From Aerococcus urinaehominis (GTDB taxonomy: Bacteria > Bacillota > Bacilli > Lactobacillales > Aerococcaceae), in assembly GCF_001543245.1 (NCBI RefSeq), contig NZ_CP014163.1, forward strand, positions 62,001 through 126,000: a stretch of 64,000 bases of DNA, read 5' to 3'. How positions within the stretch are numbered: position 1 is the stretch's first letter; every line of letters starts with the position of its first letter. A program made the position numbers and the translations under genes. Shown in pieces: positions 1-9,496 of this stretch. Below the pieces are notes generated by a model that saw only the letters and a list, made by a program, of their open reading frames with translations, searched no databases and was not told the DNA's origin.

Positions 1-544
1 AAAAGATATTTACCAGCTTGATGATCAAGCTGTAGCTGAGCGCATCGACCAAGTAGGTCATTTTGTTGACGACCGCTTGAAGCAAAACTACCAACAAGCT
101 GGGGTACGTTACGACATCTCGGAAGCGGTGCGGGCTAGTGACCAAGCAGATGTAGTTGCCAAGCATGAAGCTGCCCAGGTTCTGAACCAGCACAGCCAAG
201 ACCCAGACTTTAAGACCAACGTTGAGGCTTGGTCACGTATTCTTAACCTGGGTAGCAAAGCCCAAGAATTGGGTGTATTAGGCCAGGCTGTTAATAGCGA
301 TTTGTTTGAAACAGACAGTGAGGCAGCGCTTTACCAAGCCAGCCTAAACCTAGCTAATCAAGCCGGGGCAGAGAGCCGCTACCAAGACCTTAAAAGCCTA
401 GTGCCTTTAATTGAGGCCTTCTTTGCTGAAAATATGGTCTTTACTGACAATGAAGCGGTTAGGGATAATCGTTTGGCTATTTTAGCTGGACCAGCTAGCC
501 AAATTCGTCAGTTAGCAGATACAAATAAAATTGTTACTAAGTAA
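1..544 (+). CDS. glyS: Glycine--tRNA ligase beta subunit, C-terminal part (5' end outside window)
   Basis: The reading frame is open from base 2, so the gene begins upstream of the window; a TTG at 77 is internal and not a real start. About 180 C-terminal residues are visible. The tail [20 protein letters not shown] followed by RLAILA matches the end of bacterial GlyS (FF..VMV..ED..iR.NRLalL), and [12 protein letters not shown] resembles its DALR-type anticodon-binding helix. The enzyme is the beta chain of the alpha2beta2 glycyl-tRNA synthetase, which charges tRNA-Gly. It sits 32 bp before obgE. Identification rests on the C-terminal motif only. Confidence 0.8.
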   Translation, partial: KDIYQLDDQAVAERIDQVGHFVDDRLKQNYQQAGVRYDISEAVRASDQADVVAKHEAAQVLNQHSQDPDFKTNVEAWSRILNLGSKAQELGVLGQAVNSDLFETDSEAALYQASLNLANQAGAESRYQDLKSLVPLIEAFFAENMVFTDNEAVRDNRLAILAGPASQIRQLADTNKIVTK

Positions 545-576
545 AATCATTCATAATTAAAGAAAGGAGGGTTTTA

Positions 577-1914
577 ATGGCAAGTTCATTTCTAGATTAC
601 GCTAAAATTTTTGTCAAAGCTGGAAAAGGTGGCGACGGAATGGTGGCTTTTCTGCGTGAGAAATATCGACCTGACGGCGGACCGGCTGGTGGTGATGGTG
701 GCCGGGGTGGCTCAGTTATCTTCAAAGTAGATGAGGGACTGAGAACCTTATTAGACTTCCGCTATAACCGCCATTTTAAGGCCCAATCAGGTGAGAATGG
801 GATGCCCAAGGGTATGTATGGCCGGGGGGCTGATGACCTTTACGTGAGCGTGCCACCCGGAACAACCATCCGGGATGCGGCAACCAACCAAGTCTTAGCT
901 GATTTAGTGGACCACGGTGAGGAATGTGTCGTCGCTAAAGGTGGCCGAGGCGGCCGAGGCAATATTAAGTTTGCCACCCAAAACAATCCGGCCCCAGAAA
1001 TCGCTGAAAATGGTGAACCCGGCCAGGAGAGGGAATTAATTTTAGAATTAAAATTGATTGCTGATGCCGGCCTAATTGGTTTTCCATCTGTTGGCAAGTC
1101 AACGCTCTTGTCAATCGTATCAGCCGCTAAACCAAAGATAGGTGATTATCACTTTACGACCCTATCGCCTAATCTAGGCGTCGTCCGGCCTAACTACGGT
1201 GAAGACTTTGTCCTAGCTGACCTTCCCGGCCTAATTGAAGGGGCGGCTGAAGGTGTTGGTCTGGGTATTCGTTTCTTGCGCCATGTCGAGCGGACTAAGG
1301 TTATCTTGCATGTGGTTGATATGGGCGCTCATGAAAATCGGGACCCCTTTGATGATTATGTTAAGATTAACAAGGAACTCTTAGCTTATGATGAGACCTT
1401 GCTAGAGCGTCCGACTGTCATTGTGGCTAATAAGATGGATATTCCTGAGGGAATTTTATATCTTGAAGAGTTTAAGGCAAAACTAGCGGATTATTTTGCT
1501 AGTGACCATCCTGACTTAGCCTTGCCAGAAATTTTCCCAATTTCTGCCTACCAAAAAGAAGGCATTGATGATCTTGTCAACCGGATAGCTGAGCTCGTTA
1601 GTCAGGAAAATGAGCGCCTAGCCCAGTTAGCTGAGGAAGAGGCTGCCCAAGCGACTGACCAAGTTCAACTTTATACGCTAGCGGAAGAAGAGCCTGAATT
1701 TTATATTGACCGAGATCCCGATGGCGTCTTTGTTTTATCCGGCGATAAAATTGAAAAATCCTTCAAGATGGCTAATCTGGAGTATGACGAATCGGCCTTG
1801 CGCTTTGCCCGCCACTTAAAGCGGATTGGTGTTGACCAAGCCCTGGTAGAAGCAGGTGCTCAAGAGGGCGATATTGTCAGAATTCTAGATTATGAGTTTG
1901 AGTTTTTTGATTAA
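577..1914 (+). CDS. obgE: GTPase Obg/CgtA, ribosome assembly and stress
   Basis: 445 residues, full family length. Order of domains: glycine-rich Obg fold (residues about 1-158, with GGDGGRGG and KGGRGGRGN), P-loop GTPase (G1 GFPSVGKST near 168-176, G3 [10 protein letters not shown]4 NKMD), and a C-terminal OCT domain typical of Firmicutes. Obg binds the large ribosomal subunit and couples ribosome maturation to GTP/ppGpp. AAAGGAGG lies 8-10 bases before the ATG. It follows glyS closely and ends at a hairpin terminator before rnz. Confidence 0.97.
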   Translation: MASSFLDYAKIFVKAGKGGDGMVAFLREKYRPDGGPAGGDGGRGGSVIFKVDEGLRTLLDFRYNRHFKAQSGENGMPKGMYGRGADDLYVSVPPGTTIRDAATNQVLADLVDHGEECVVAKGGRGGRGNIKFATQNNPAPEIAENGEPGQERELILELKLIADAGLIGFPSVGKSTLLSIVSAAKPKIGDYHFTTLSPNLGVVRPNYGEDFVLADLPGLIEGAAEGVGLGIRFLRHVERTKVILHVVDMGAHENRDPFDDYVKINKELLAYDETLLERPTVIVANKMDIPEGILYLEEFKAKLADYFASDHPDLALPEIFPISAYQKEGIDDLVNRIAELVSQENERLAQLAEEEAAQATDQVQLYTLAEEEPEFYIDRDPDGVFVLSGDKIEKSFKMANLEYDESALRFARHLKRIGVDQALVEAGAQEGDIVRILDYEFEFFD

Positions 1915-1937
1915 CTAAAAGCATTTTATTATTTTGA

Positions 1938-1966
1938 GGTGGTAGCCAGCCTACCACCATTTTTAT
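1938..1966 (+). terminator. Intrinsic terminator after obgE
   Basis: 8-bp stem GGTGGTAG (1938-1945) and CTACCACC (1951-1958) with a 5-base loop, followed by ATTTTTATT. It separates obgE from rnz; only about 15 bases remain before the rnz start, so some readthrough is likely. Confidence 0.7.
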
Positions 1967-1980
1967 TGAAAGGAGCAGCC

Positions 1981-2913
1981 ATGGAAATCACATTTTTAGG
2001 AACTGGTGCGGGTGTTCCGAGTAAAAACCGTAATGTCACTGCTATTATGCTCAAGCTCTTAGACGAGCGTAATGAAATGTGGCTCTTCGATTGTGGGGAG
2101 GGCACCCAGCATCAAATTTTACAAACGACCTTAAAGCCGCGCAAGGTAACTAAGATATTTATTACCCATCTTCATGGTGATCATATCTATGGCTTGCCTG
2201 GTTTTCTGTCATCCAGGGCCCACCAGGGTGGGGATGATAAGTTGACCCTTTATGGTCCTAAAGGCTTGCGACAATTTGTCACAACCAGCCTGAAGGTGAG
2301 CCAAAGTAAACTGGGTTATCCGCTTGAAATAATTGAATTAACTGAAGACCAGGGAGTCGCTTTTGCTGACCAGCAGTTTAAGGTGACCTATCAAGTGCTA
2401 AAACATGGCATCAGGTCTTATGGTTACCGCATTGAAGAGGCGGACCAGGCCGGGCAACTAATGGTTGACAAGGCTATGGCTGCCGGGGTACCTAATGGAC
2501 CGCTACTGGGCCAATTGAAGGCCGGCAAGACAATTACACTGGCAGATGGCCAGGTACTGCATGGGGCTGACTTTGTTGGCCCGGATAAAGCTGGTCGTAA
2601 AGTGACAATCTTAGGAGATACCCGTTATTGCCAAGGGGCTATTGATTTGGCGCAAGGGGTTGATATGTTGGTCCATGAGGCAACATTTGCTGCTGCTGAC
2701 AGTAAGCAAGCCCATGATTATTTCCACTCGTCAGCCGACCAAGCGGGCCGGGTCGCTAAGCAAGCTGGCGCCAAACAGTTAATCCTGACTCATATTTCTG
2801 CCCGCTATGTTGGCAAGCTAAGCCAGCAATTAATTAGGGATGCCCGCCAGGAGTTTTCTAACACCTATTTAGCCAATGATTTTGATAGCTTTACGATTGG
2901 TCAGGTAGATTGA
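1981..2913 (+). CDS. rnz: Ribonuclease Z (tRNA 3'-processing endonuclease)
   Basis: 310 residues from the ATG at 1981, chosen over upstream in-frame codons because GAAAGGAG lies just before it and because MEITFLGTGAGVPSKNRN is the standard N-terminus. The metallo-beta-lactamase motif HLHGDH (H63, H65, D67, H68) and later GDTRYC and HEATF motifs supply the two-zinc site. The enzyme removes 3' trailers from tRNA precursors. Its stop codon overlaps the start of the following dehydrogenase, as in the Bacillus yqjK-yqjQ neighbourhood. Confidence 0.96.
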   Translation: MEITFLGTGAGVPSKNRNVTAIMLKLLDERNEMWLFDCGEGTQHQILQTTLKPRKVTKIFITHLHGDHIYGLPGFLSSRAHQGGDDKLTLYGPKGLRQFVTTSLKVSQSKLGYPLEIIELTEDQGVAFADQQFKVTYQVLKHGIRSYGYRIEEADQAGQLMVDKAMAAGVPNGPLLGQLKAGKTITLADGQVLHGADFVGPDKAGRKVTILGDTRYCQGAIDLAQGVDMLVHEATFAAADSKQAHDYFHSSADQAGRVAKQAGAKQLILTHISARYVGKLSQQLIRDARQEFSNTYLANDFDSFTIGQVD

Positions 2914-3698
2914 TGGCAGGGGGCTATATTTGTATTACAGGGGCTAGCTCAGGCTTAGGTAGTCACTTTGCTTGCCAAATGGCCGAAAAAGGCCATCAAC
3001 TGATACTTACTGGTCGCAATTTAGCTGCCCTAAAGGCAGTGCAAGCCCGCTGCCTCAGTCTGGGCGCTCGTGCTTGTCACTATTTTCAGGCTGACTTGGC
3101 AGATCTAAAGCAAATGACTGCCCTGATTGATTACTGCCAAAGCCAGGGGCAATTAGCTGGATTGGTACATTGCGCAGCCTCTGCCCGCTTTGAGTCCGCC
3201 CTAAAACACACAAAGGCAGAAACCAGCGCTAGTTTAGATTTAAATCTTAAACATGCCATTTTACTGACCTTAGAATTCGCCCAAGTCTTGTTAGTCCAGG
3301 GCCAGGGAGGACAGATTATGCTGGTTTCTTCAGTGGCGGCTTTAGCCCAAACACCAGACCGGACCTTATATGCGACCAGCAAGGCAGGTCTGCATGCCTT
3401 TGCTAATGGGCTTCGCTTTGACTTAGCACCATATGATATTCAAGTTTCTAGTGTATTAGCAGGTCCAATTTCAGGGACTCCCTTTATTGAAAAGGCTGGC
3501 CAGACTGGCTTGAACGAAACTTTTGCGATTCCGGTTGACCGGCTAGCCCGGCAGATGGTCCAGACCTGGCATAAAAGGCAAGCCTGCTTAATTGCGCCAG
3601 CCTATTACCGCTTGCCAATAATTGCCTGGGCCCTCTTTCCTAATTTAATGCCCCGAGCCAGTCAATGGGCCTTCAATCACTTTAATTTAAGATCGTGA
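2913..3698 (+). CDS. Short-chain dehydrogenase/reductase (YqjQ/DltE type)
   Basis: 261 residues. The ATG at 2913 overlaps the rnz stop (TGATG), indicating translational coupling. The Rossmann motif TGASSGLG is at the N-terminus, a catalytic Ser follows the LVSS motif, and YATSK gives the Tyr-Lys pair. The C-terminus has a hydrophobic stretch (IIAWALFPNLM) that may touch the membrane. Linkage to rnz is shared with Bacillus yqjQ, but the substrate is unknown. The class assignment is firm; the name is by context. Confidence 0.88.
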   Translation: MAGGYICITGASSGLGSHFACQMAEKGHQLILTGRNLAALKAVQARCLSLGARACHYFQADLADLKQMTALIDYCQSQGQLAGLVHCAASARFESALKHTKAETSASLDLNLKHAILLTLEFAQVLLVQGQGGQIMLVSSVAALAQTPDRTLYATSKAGLHAFANGLRFDLAPYDIQVSSVLAGPISGTPFIEKAGQTGLNETFAIPVDRLARQMVQTWHKRQACLIAPAYYRLPIIAWALFPNLMPRASQWAFNHFNLRS

Positions 3699-3706
3699 GG
3701 TATGAT

Positions 3707-6055
3707 ATGTTACCAGCTAAATATAAGTGGCAAGCGCCAGATTTAAGCGAAAAAGACTTGGAAAATATCCAGGATTTAACGGCTGAAAGTGGTGAAAATC
3801 CAGTTTTGGTAAAGCTCGCCTACCAGCGCGGTTACCGTAATCTGATTGATTTGACCAATTATTTGGGTGGCAACCCGGTTTTCCATGATCCTTTCCTATT
3901 TTATGATATGGAGCGTGCAGTTGACCGCATCAACCAGGCTATTGAATCATTTCAATCTATTTTAATTTATGGGGACTATGATGCTGATGGGATTACGGCA
4001 ACAACTATCCTCTATGAAGCACTAGAAGCCATGGGTGCCAATGTCACCTATTATTTACCCAATCGTTTTGATGACGGCTATGGTCCCAATTGGCAGGTTT
4101 ACAAATACTATATTAACCAGGGCATTGACTTAATTATCACGGTTGATAATGGTGTAGCTGGCTTTGAAGCCTTGGCTAAGGCTAAGGAGGCGGGGGTTGA
4201 TGTCATCGTTACTGACCACCATGAAATTAGTGACAAGCTACCTGAGGCTTATGCCATTATCCATCCGCGTCATCCGCAGGGTGACTATCCTTTTGATGAC
4301 TTATCAGGAGCTGGTGTGGCCTTGAAATTGGTGACCGCCCTGATGGGGGAGATGCCAGCAGAGATGTTAGATGTAGCTGCGATTGGCACGGTAGCCGATT
4401 TAGTCAGCTTGACTGGTGAAAACCGGGCCCTGGTCCAAGCCGGCATCCAGCAACTAAGCCAAACTGAGCGTCTGGGCTTGCAGATGCTCTTTAGTGACCA
4501 GTCTTTATCACCTCAACAGCTGGATGAAGAAAAAATAGGCTTTATTATTGGCCCACGCCTCAATGCTTTAGGGCGCTTAGGAGATGCGAGTCCGGGTGTG
4601 CGCTTGCTGACTTCTTTTGATGAATTAGAGGTAAGAGAAATTCTTGACCAAATCGAAGCAGCGAATCAAGAGCGCAAAGATTTGGTTGCTCAAATTACTC
4701 AGCAAGCCATGGATCAGGTAGACAGCCAGACCAATTTGCCTGATATCATTATTGTGAGCCAGGCCAGTTGGCATGAGGGGGTGCTGGGCATTGTCGCTTC
4801 ACGTTTAGTAGAGACCTATCAACGGCCGAGCATTGTTTTGACCTATAAGGAAGAAGACCAGGTTTATAAGGGGTCTGGTCGGTCCCTAGCCTCTGTCCAC
4901 CTATATCAACTATTAGACCAAGTGCGTGATTTAGCTGATAAATTTGGTGGTCATGCCATGGCGGCAGGGATGTCAGTGCGTGCTGACCAATTCCCAGCTT
5001 GGGCTGATCGCTTACAGGAGCTAGCCAGCCACTACCACGATGAAATTATTGGTAAGCAAGACTTGGCTATCGATATGGCTATCCCAGCTAGTCAGGTTAA
5101 CTTAGCCAATATTCGCTCTCTAGATAAGTTGCGGCCTTTTGGTAGCGATAATAGCCAGCCACGTTTTCTATTAGAGAAACAAGAAATCACCAATATCCAA
5201 GCCCTAGGTAAGGATGGGATGACCTTGAAACTAAGTCTTAAATCGACTGACCACGATCAGTTGGTTGCGATTGGTTTTGGTAAAGGCCCCTTAGCTAAAC
5301 AATTAACTATAGGCCAGGCGGTTGATTTGGTGGTTAGCTTGTCGATTAACGAATGGAATGGCTCTGTCAGCCCTCAGGCGCAAATCATTGATTTGGCGGT
5401 TGAAGAGGCCAGTGTCTATAATCTACGCCAGGCCAAGACCCGGTCAGATATTTTCCAAATATCTGCTGCCATTTATTTGTTCGACCAGGCTAAGTATCGT
5501 GATCATTACCAGCCTGACCTGCCTAAAGATGCGATCGCTTTAACTAAGGAAGACCTAGTCCAGGCTAGTCAGGAGGATTTAGGGGCGCTTGGTGCCGATC
5601 AGCTAGTGGTTTTTGACTGTTTCACTAAATTAGACTTGGTCGATAAATTGTTGACGGCTACTGGCATCAAAAATATGCATGTATTTGCCTTTACAGCTGA
5701 CCAAGCTTATTTGGAAGGACCAGTATCTCGTCAAGATTTTGCCATTGTCTACCGTTATTTAAAAGGTCACCCACCTTTACCGCTTAAGGGCAAGGAAGGT
5801 GATTTAGCCCAGTATTTAAAAATTAGTGTAAATAAGTTAAAATTTATATTGGCCGTCCTAATTGAACGGGGCTTGGCCCAGTGGCAAGGACCAATCTTTA
5901 GTCTCCTTGCTGCCACTGGTAAACAGGATTTGCTGGCATCGCCTTTATTTGACCAACGTCAAGCTCAGAGCCAGGCGGAGAAGTTCTGGCTCTACCAAGA
6001 CCAGGAAACTATTAAGCGTTATTTTTTTGAGGAGGACCCTAACTATGAACTTTAA
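3707..6055 (+). CDS. recJ: Single-stranded-DNA-specific exonuclease RecJ
   Basis: 782 residues from the ATG at 3707, which has GTGAGG six bases upstream; a GTG at 3695 overlapping the previous stop is the alternative. DHH-family motifs are present: [14 protein letters not shown] (motif I), TDHHEISD (motif III), and [12 protein letters not shown] of the DHHA1 domain. An OB fold and a long C-terminal region typical of Firmicutes RecJ follow. It is a 5'-3' ssDNA exonuclease for recombination and mismatch repair. Near its end it carries an intact T7 run, useful when judging the broken genes elsewhere in the window. Confidence 0.96.
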   Translation: MLPAKYKWQAPDLSEKDLENIQDLTAESGENPVLVKLAYQRGYRNLIDLTNYLGGNPVFHDPFLFYDMERAVDRINQAIESFQSILIYGDYDADGITATTILYEALEAMGANVTYYLPNRFDDGYGPNWQVYKYYINQGIDLIITVDNGVAGFEALAKAKEAGVDVIVTDHHEISDKLPEAYAIIHPRHPQGDYPFDDLSGAGVALKLVTALMGEMPAEMLDVAAIGTVADLVSLTGENRALVQAGIQQLSQTERLGLQMLFSDQSLSPQQLDEEKIGFIIGPRLNALGRLGDASPGVRLLTSFDELEVREILDQIEAANQERKDLVAQITQQAMDQVDSQTNLPDIIIVSQASWHEGVLGIVASRLVETYQRPSIVLTYKEEDQVYKGSGRSLASVHLYQLLDQVRDLADKFGGHAMAAGMSVRADQFPAWADRLQELASHYHDEIIGKQDLAIDMAIPASQVNLANIRSLDKLRPFGSDNSQPRFLLEKQEITNIQALGKDGMTLKLSLKSTDHDQLVAIGFGKGPLAKQLTIGQAVDLVVSLSINEWNGSVSPQAQIIDLAVEEASVYNLRQAKTRSDIFQISAAIYLFDQAKYRDHYQPDLPKDAIALTKEDLVQASQEDLGALGADQLVVFDCFTKLDLVDKLLTATGIKNMHVFAFTADQAYLEGPVSRQDFAIVYRYLKGHPPLPLKGKEGDLAQYLKISVNKLKFILAVLIERGLAQWQGPIFSLLAATGKQDLLASPLFDQRQAQSQAEKFWLYQDQETIKRYFFEEDPNYEL

Positions 6056-6557
6056 AGATTATATTGCCCGGGTTGATGATTTTCCTGAAGAAGGGATTAT
6101 TTTTCGTGATATCACACCTTTGATGGCTGACGGAGAAGCTTTCCACCAAGCTATCCAAGAAATTGTTGACTATGCACTTTCTAAAGAGGTTGATGTCATC
6201 GTTGGTCCCGAGGCTCGTGGCTTTATTGTTGGCTGCCCAGTAGCTTTTGAGCTGAAGAAAGGTTTTATACCTGCTCGCAAAAAGGGCAAATTACCTCGCG
6301 AAACCGTTTCTATCGACTATGGTTTGGAATACGGGCAATCAACCTTGCAGATTCACAAGGATGATATAAAAGCTGGTCAAAAAGTTTTAGTGGTGGATGA
6401 TCTATTAGCGACAGGCGGTACGATTGGAGCCATCGTTGACTTATTAACTGAAATGGGGGCTGAAGTAGTAGGGGCAGCCTTCCTGATTGAACTTGATGAC
6501 CTCAAGGGTCGTGAGAAAATCCCTAATACTGAAGTTGTATCAATTTTACACTACTAG
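6045..6557 (+). CDS. apt: Adenine phosphoribosyltransferase
   Basis: 170 residues, standard length. The start at 6045 lies inside the end of recJ (11-base overlap) behind GAGGAGGA; the longer open frame upstream is only a recJ shadow. The PRPP-binding motif [14 protein letters not shown] and the N-terminal sequence [12 protein letters not shown] with FRDITPLM are diagnostic. It salvages adenine to AMP. It is the last gene of the rnz-recJ-apt run and ends at a strong two-way terminator. Confidence 0.96.
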   Translation: MNFKDYIARVDDFPEEGIIFRDITPLMADGEAFHQAIQEIVDYALSKEVDVIVGPEARGFIVGCPVAFELKKGFIPARKKGKLPRETVSIDYGLEYGQSTLQIHKDDIKAGQKVLVVDDLLATGGTIGAIVDLLTEMGAEVVGAAFLIELDDLKGREKIPNTEVVSILHY

Positions 6558-6576
6558 ACCATAATCAAGACAAAAG

Positions 6577-6619
6577 AAAAAAGCGATGACTACCTATGCA
6601 CAGGTAGTCATCGCTTTTT
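6577..6619. terminator. Two-way terminator between apt and lexA
   Basis: A near-perfect stem with core AGCGATGACTACCT and its complement, a 6-base loop, an A run on the left and a T run on the right. It can stop apt on the plus strand and lexA on the minus strand. Confidence 0.9.
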
Positions 6620-6640
6620 ATAGTAGTTTTAATTAACTCT

Positions 6641-7252
6641 TTAATAAGTATGGTGGCGGAAGAGAGAGACTACTTGGCCAAGAATGGTACAAGAGTCTAG
6701 AATGATGGGCTCATAAGCATCGTTTTCTGGTTGTAGACGAATATGGTCGGCTTCTTTGAAGAATCGTTTACAAGTAGCTTCATCTTCGTCAGTCATCGCA
6801 ATGATAATGTCCCCATTGTTAGCAGTATTTTGCTTCCTCACGATAACATAGTCGCCATCGAGAATTGCTGCTTTTACCATAGAATCGCCACGGATTTTGA
6901 GCATAAACATCTCATCATCGATATCTTGGTAGCCAGGCGGGAAGGGGAAATAATCTTCGACATCTTCGTAGGCAGTGATGGGTTGCCCAGCTGTTACTGT
7001 CCCAATAATAGGAATTCCAGGTTTGCCGACTCCTAGCGCTTCAAGTCCTTTTTGTGTGATCTCAAGCGCCCGTGGCTTGGTCTTGTCCTTAAACAAGTAG
7101 CCATTAGTTTCTAGCTTGGCTAGGTGGCCGTGGACGGTAGAGGTAGAGGCCAGGTTGACCTGGTCACAAATTTCTCGAACGGTAGGAGGAAAGCCCTTGT
7201 CGCTAACGTGGTCATAGATACAGCGTAAGATGTTTAATTGTCGCTCTTTCAT
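6641..7252 (-). CDS. lexA: LexA repressor
   Basis: 203 residues. The N-terminal winged helix has the family pattern [20 protein letters not shown] and a recognition helix around STSTVHGHL. The self-cleavage bond is A88-G89 in VTAGQP, with the catalytic Ser in RGDSM (S124) and Lys in ATCKRF (K162). It represses SOS genes and autocleaves on RecA-ssDNA filaments. The start is preceded by AAAGGAGG. Its promoter carries its own SOS box (separate entry). Confidence 0.97.
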   Translation of the reverse strand: MKERQLNILRCIYDHVSDKGFPPTVREICDQVNLASTSTVHGHLAKLETNGYLFKDKTKPRALEITQKGLEALGVGKPGIPIIGTVTAGQPITAYEDVEDYFPFPPGYQDIDDEMFMLKIRGDSMVKAAILDGDYVIVRKQNTANNGDIIIAMTDEDEATCKRFFKEADHIRLQPENDAYEPIILDSCTILGQVVSLFRHHTY

Positions 7253-7280
7253 GGGTTTAGCCTCCTTTAATACTAAGTAT

Positions 7281-7320
7281 ATTTTAGCATAGCTAGGCAG
7301 GGATTACAAACGTACGTTCG
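7281..7320 (-). promoter_or_regulatory. lexA promoter with LexA (SOS) box
   Basis: On the minus strand -35 TTGTAA (7309-7304) and -10 TAAAAT (7286-7281) are 17 bases apart. The sequence CGAACGTACGTTTG (plus positions 7307-7320) matches the Gram-positive SOS box CGAAC-N4-GTTCG with one change in the right arm, and it overlaps the -35, which fits autorepression. Confidence 0.8.
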
Positions 7321-7344
7321 TAAAAATGTTATTTTTAAGGAAAA

Positions 7345-9006
7345 TTAATCCTGGTCGGGTGTCACAAAGACGGTTTGTTGGTCAAAGTAATTAACAAAGC
7401 CTGGTTTGGCGCCATTCGGTTTTTTGACATGTTTAACCTGGGTATAGTCAACTGGTACATTAGCCGAGTGACGGTATTTGGAATGGGCAGCCGCTAGTTT
7501 GGCTGCTTGGATAATTTCATCCGTGCTGGGATTAGCCGTAGCCAAAATGACATGTGAGCCTGGTATATCTTTGGTATGGAACCAGTAATGGTCTTTATGC
7601 GCTTGCCGCATGGTCAGCTGGTCATTCATCTGGTTGTTACGACCAATATAGATTGTATTACCTGCTACTGATTCAACCTGGATAGTTTTAGCTTGGGACT
7701 TATGCTTTTTAGGGTTTTTGCCCTGGCGACGTAGATAGCCTTGGTCTACCAATTCAGCACGGATATCTTCTAATTCCTTGGCATCGGATAGTTCGATAGC
7801 GGTCATAACTGACTCTAGGTAATCAATTTCTGCCTGGGCCTGCTGGCTTTGCTGGGCAATATACTGATGGGCATCATTGAGTTTATTGTAACGTTTAAAA
7901 TACCACTGGGCATTTTCTGAAGGTGTTTTAGCCGGATCTAATTTGATGGTTAACAGCTGGTCTTGGTCGTAGAAATTAGCCAGTGTTACTTGGTCTTGGC
8001 CTTTTTCAAGCTGGTAGAGATAGGCGGTTAGTAGTTCGCCTTTGATGCGGAAGTCATCAGCACCCTGGGCTTGTTTTTCATCATCAGCTAAATTGGCTAA
8101 TTTTTTACGGTTACGGTCAAGATTACGGTTAACTGTTTGAATTAAGCTATTAGCCACCTGATTGAGCCAGTCCTGGCGAGATTTTTCTAAATAGTAGACA
8201 TCCAACAATTTGCTTAATGTTTCATATTGGCTCCGTTCACCAGTTAGGGTATGGTAATCACAGGCTAGAAAGTTAACCTTATTTTCACCGACAATCAAAG
8301 TAGCTTGGTAATGGTCCGGTTCAAACTCCTGGCAAAAGGCTTGGACCACTTGGGCAGGAGCTTGTTTAGTTTGGTTTTGGATGCGGTAAAGCAGTTCATT
8401 AGCAGAATCGCGGCCAAAACCCATAAATAGGCTTTGGATAGCTTGGCTCGTTTGGGGCCAGTCTTGGATTTGATCAGCATCAAAATCAAAGGGATTCAGC
8501 TTATCGCCCTGAGGGGGTAAGATATAATTAGCGTTAGGTAATAGGGTACGGTAGGTATTTTGGTAGGGTGGGACGTGCTTAATGGTATCAAGAATCTTTT
8601 CCTGATTATCAACCAGGATAAGGTTTGAATGGCGCCCCATCAGCTCAACCACCAATTGGCGCTTGGCTTCATCACCAACTTCCGACCGGTGGATGAGGTC
8701 GAAGATAATGATCCGGTCGTTCTTATACTGGCGGATATCTTGGATAATGGCGCCCTCGATATACTTGCGCAAGACCATACAAAAATTAGGCGGTGTTTGG
8801 GGGTTGCTATATGATTCTTCAGTCACCTGAATACGAGCAAAACTTGGATGGGCGCTGATTAGAAGCTTGTGATTTTTACGCTGGGCCCTAATCGATAGGA
8901 CGATTGATAAATCATAAGGTTGCTGGATTTTATGGATACGGGCGCCTTGGAAGGTCGCCTTTAATTCGCCAACCATGGCGTGGGTAAACATGCCGTCAAA
9001 TGACAT
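7345..9006 (-). CDS. rqcH: NFACT-family protein RqcH / fibronectin-binding protein FbpA
   Basis: 553 residues. The N-terminal NFACT-N domain (MSFDGMFTHAMVGELKATF) is followed by a helix-hairpin-helix region, a long helical/coiled-coil segment around residues 270-420, and the C-terminal NFACT-R domain with DHYWFHTKDIPGSHVIL. RqcH recognises peptidyl-tRNA on stalled 50S subunits and recruits tRNA-Ala to add alanine tails; in several Gram-positives the same protein was first described as fibronectin-binding FbpA. It is a monocistronic minus-strand gene between lexA and the tryptophan importer leader. Confidence 0.93.
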   Translation of the reverse strand: MSFDGMFTHAMVGELKATFQGARIHKIQQPYDLSIVLSIRAQRKNHKLLISAHPSFARIQVTEESYSNPQTPPNFCMVLRKYIEGAIIQDIRQYKNDRIIIFDLIHRSEVGDEAKRQLVVELMGRHSNLILVDNQEKILDTIKHVPPYQNTYRTLLPNANYILPPQGDKLNPFDFDADQIQDWPQTSQAIQSLFMGFGRDSANELLYRIQNQTKQAPAQVVQAFCQEFEPDHYQATLIVGENKVNFLACDYHTLTGERSQYETLSKLLDVYYLEKSRQDWLNQVANSLIQTVNRNLDRNRKKLANLADDEKQAQGADDFRIKGELLTAYLYQLEKGQDQVTLANFYDQDQLLTIKLDPAKTPSENAQWYFKRYNKLNDAHQYIAQQSQQAQAEIDYLESVMTAIELSDAKELEDIRAELVDQGYLRRQGKNPKKHKSQAKTIQVESVAGNTIYIGRNNQMNDQLTMRQAHKDHYWFHTKDIPGSHVILATANPSTDEIIQAAKLAAAHSKYRHSANVPVDYTQVKHVKKPNGAKPGFVNYFDQQTVFVTPDQD

Positions 9007-9195
9007 TAAACCACCTCTTTCTCAATAGCTCAGTATAGCAAATATCAGCTTATTATTAAAGCTGGCTAATTGCAGGGGTGTAGTTATAGTAGTGTTTATA
9101 GCTCTTAAGGCTTGATTTGCAAGTGGTTCGCCATTCCCCATCACCCTTGATCGTTTTGTTATCAGCTTATCTGGCTAGCTTTTTTGCAAAACGTC

Positions 9196-9224
9196 TTGAC
9201 AAGTTTTCATCCGAAGCTTAAACT
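9196..9224 (+). promoter_or_regulatory. Promoter of the trpXYZ operon
   Basis: -35 TTGACA at 9196-9201 and -10 TAAACT at 9219-9224 with a 17-base spacer. A start near 9231 would give a leader RNA of about 265 bases before trpX. The 9007-9496 gap is therefore promoter plus leader; 9007-9190 shows nothing else clear. Confidence 0.75.
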
Positions 9225-9256
9225 AACTTTAAGAAATCAAGAGAGGAGATGTCCAA

Positions 9257-9322
9257 ATGTTTACTTTTACTACCGCAAACTTTTCATGGCGTTGGCCACA
9301 TAGAGTCGTTGTAGATATGTAG
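9257..9322 (+). CDS. Tryptophan leader peptide (21 residues)
   Basis: The ATG at 9257 stands 9 bases behind GAGAGGAG (9241-9248), and the frame closes at TAG 9320-9322. Residues 10-14 are S-W-R-W-P: two Trp codons (9287-9289, 9293-9295) separated by one Arg codon. Trp is the rarest residue, so two in a 21-residue ORF directly before a Trp importer operon, followed by a hairpin cascade, is the hallmark of ribosome-mediated attenuation. Stalling at the Trp codons would leave the RNA from about 9307 free to fold. No protein function is expected beyond sensing Trp-tRNA. Confidence comes from RBS, codon content and context together. Confidence 0.85.
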   Translation: MFTFTTANFSWRWPHRVVVDM

Positions 9323-9437
9323 ACTGGTACATAGATACAACGTCAGCTTTAGTCTGGACTTGTATCTATGTGGACATTTCATCTAAGTGTTATGAATCCC
9401 CACATGGAGTCAAATTTATTCCTTGTGGGGATTTTTT
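9307..9437 (+). promoter_or_regulatory. Attenuator of trpXYZ: competing hairpins and terminator
   Basis: Segment 1 (CGTTGTA, 9307-9313, plus ATATGT) pairs with segment 2 (ACATA...TACAACG, 9329-9342). Segment 2 pairs instead with segment 3 as a perfect 12-bp stem (9329-9340 with 9360-9371). Segment 3 can pair with segment 4 (ATGTGG 9368-9373 with CCACAT 9400-9405; TTCAT 9378-9382 with ATGAA 9392-9396), which disrupts the terminator. The terminator is AATCCCCACA (9395-9404) with TGTGGGGATT (9424-9433) then T's. High Trp favours 2:3 and termination; a stall at the Trp codons favours 1:2, then 3:4 and readthrough. The T-box consensus AGGGTGG is absent. Confidence 0.8.
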
Positions 9438-9496
9438 GTATCCAAAAGTCCGGACCTGACAGTCGCCAGGGTTTGAAAAAGAAAAGAGTGTAAAAA

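Noticed and set aside
840-1097. Minus-strand open frame inside obgE
   Set aside because: Shadow of a conserved gene with no start signal; the same applies to the other long antisense frames across the window.
9190-9496. T-box riboswitch upstream of trpX
   Set aside because: The T-box antiterminator sequence AGGGTGG and a stem I specifier loop are missing; the Trp-codon leader ORF explains the region better.
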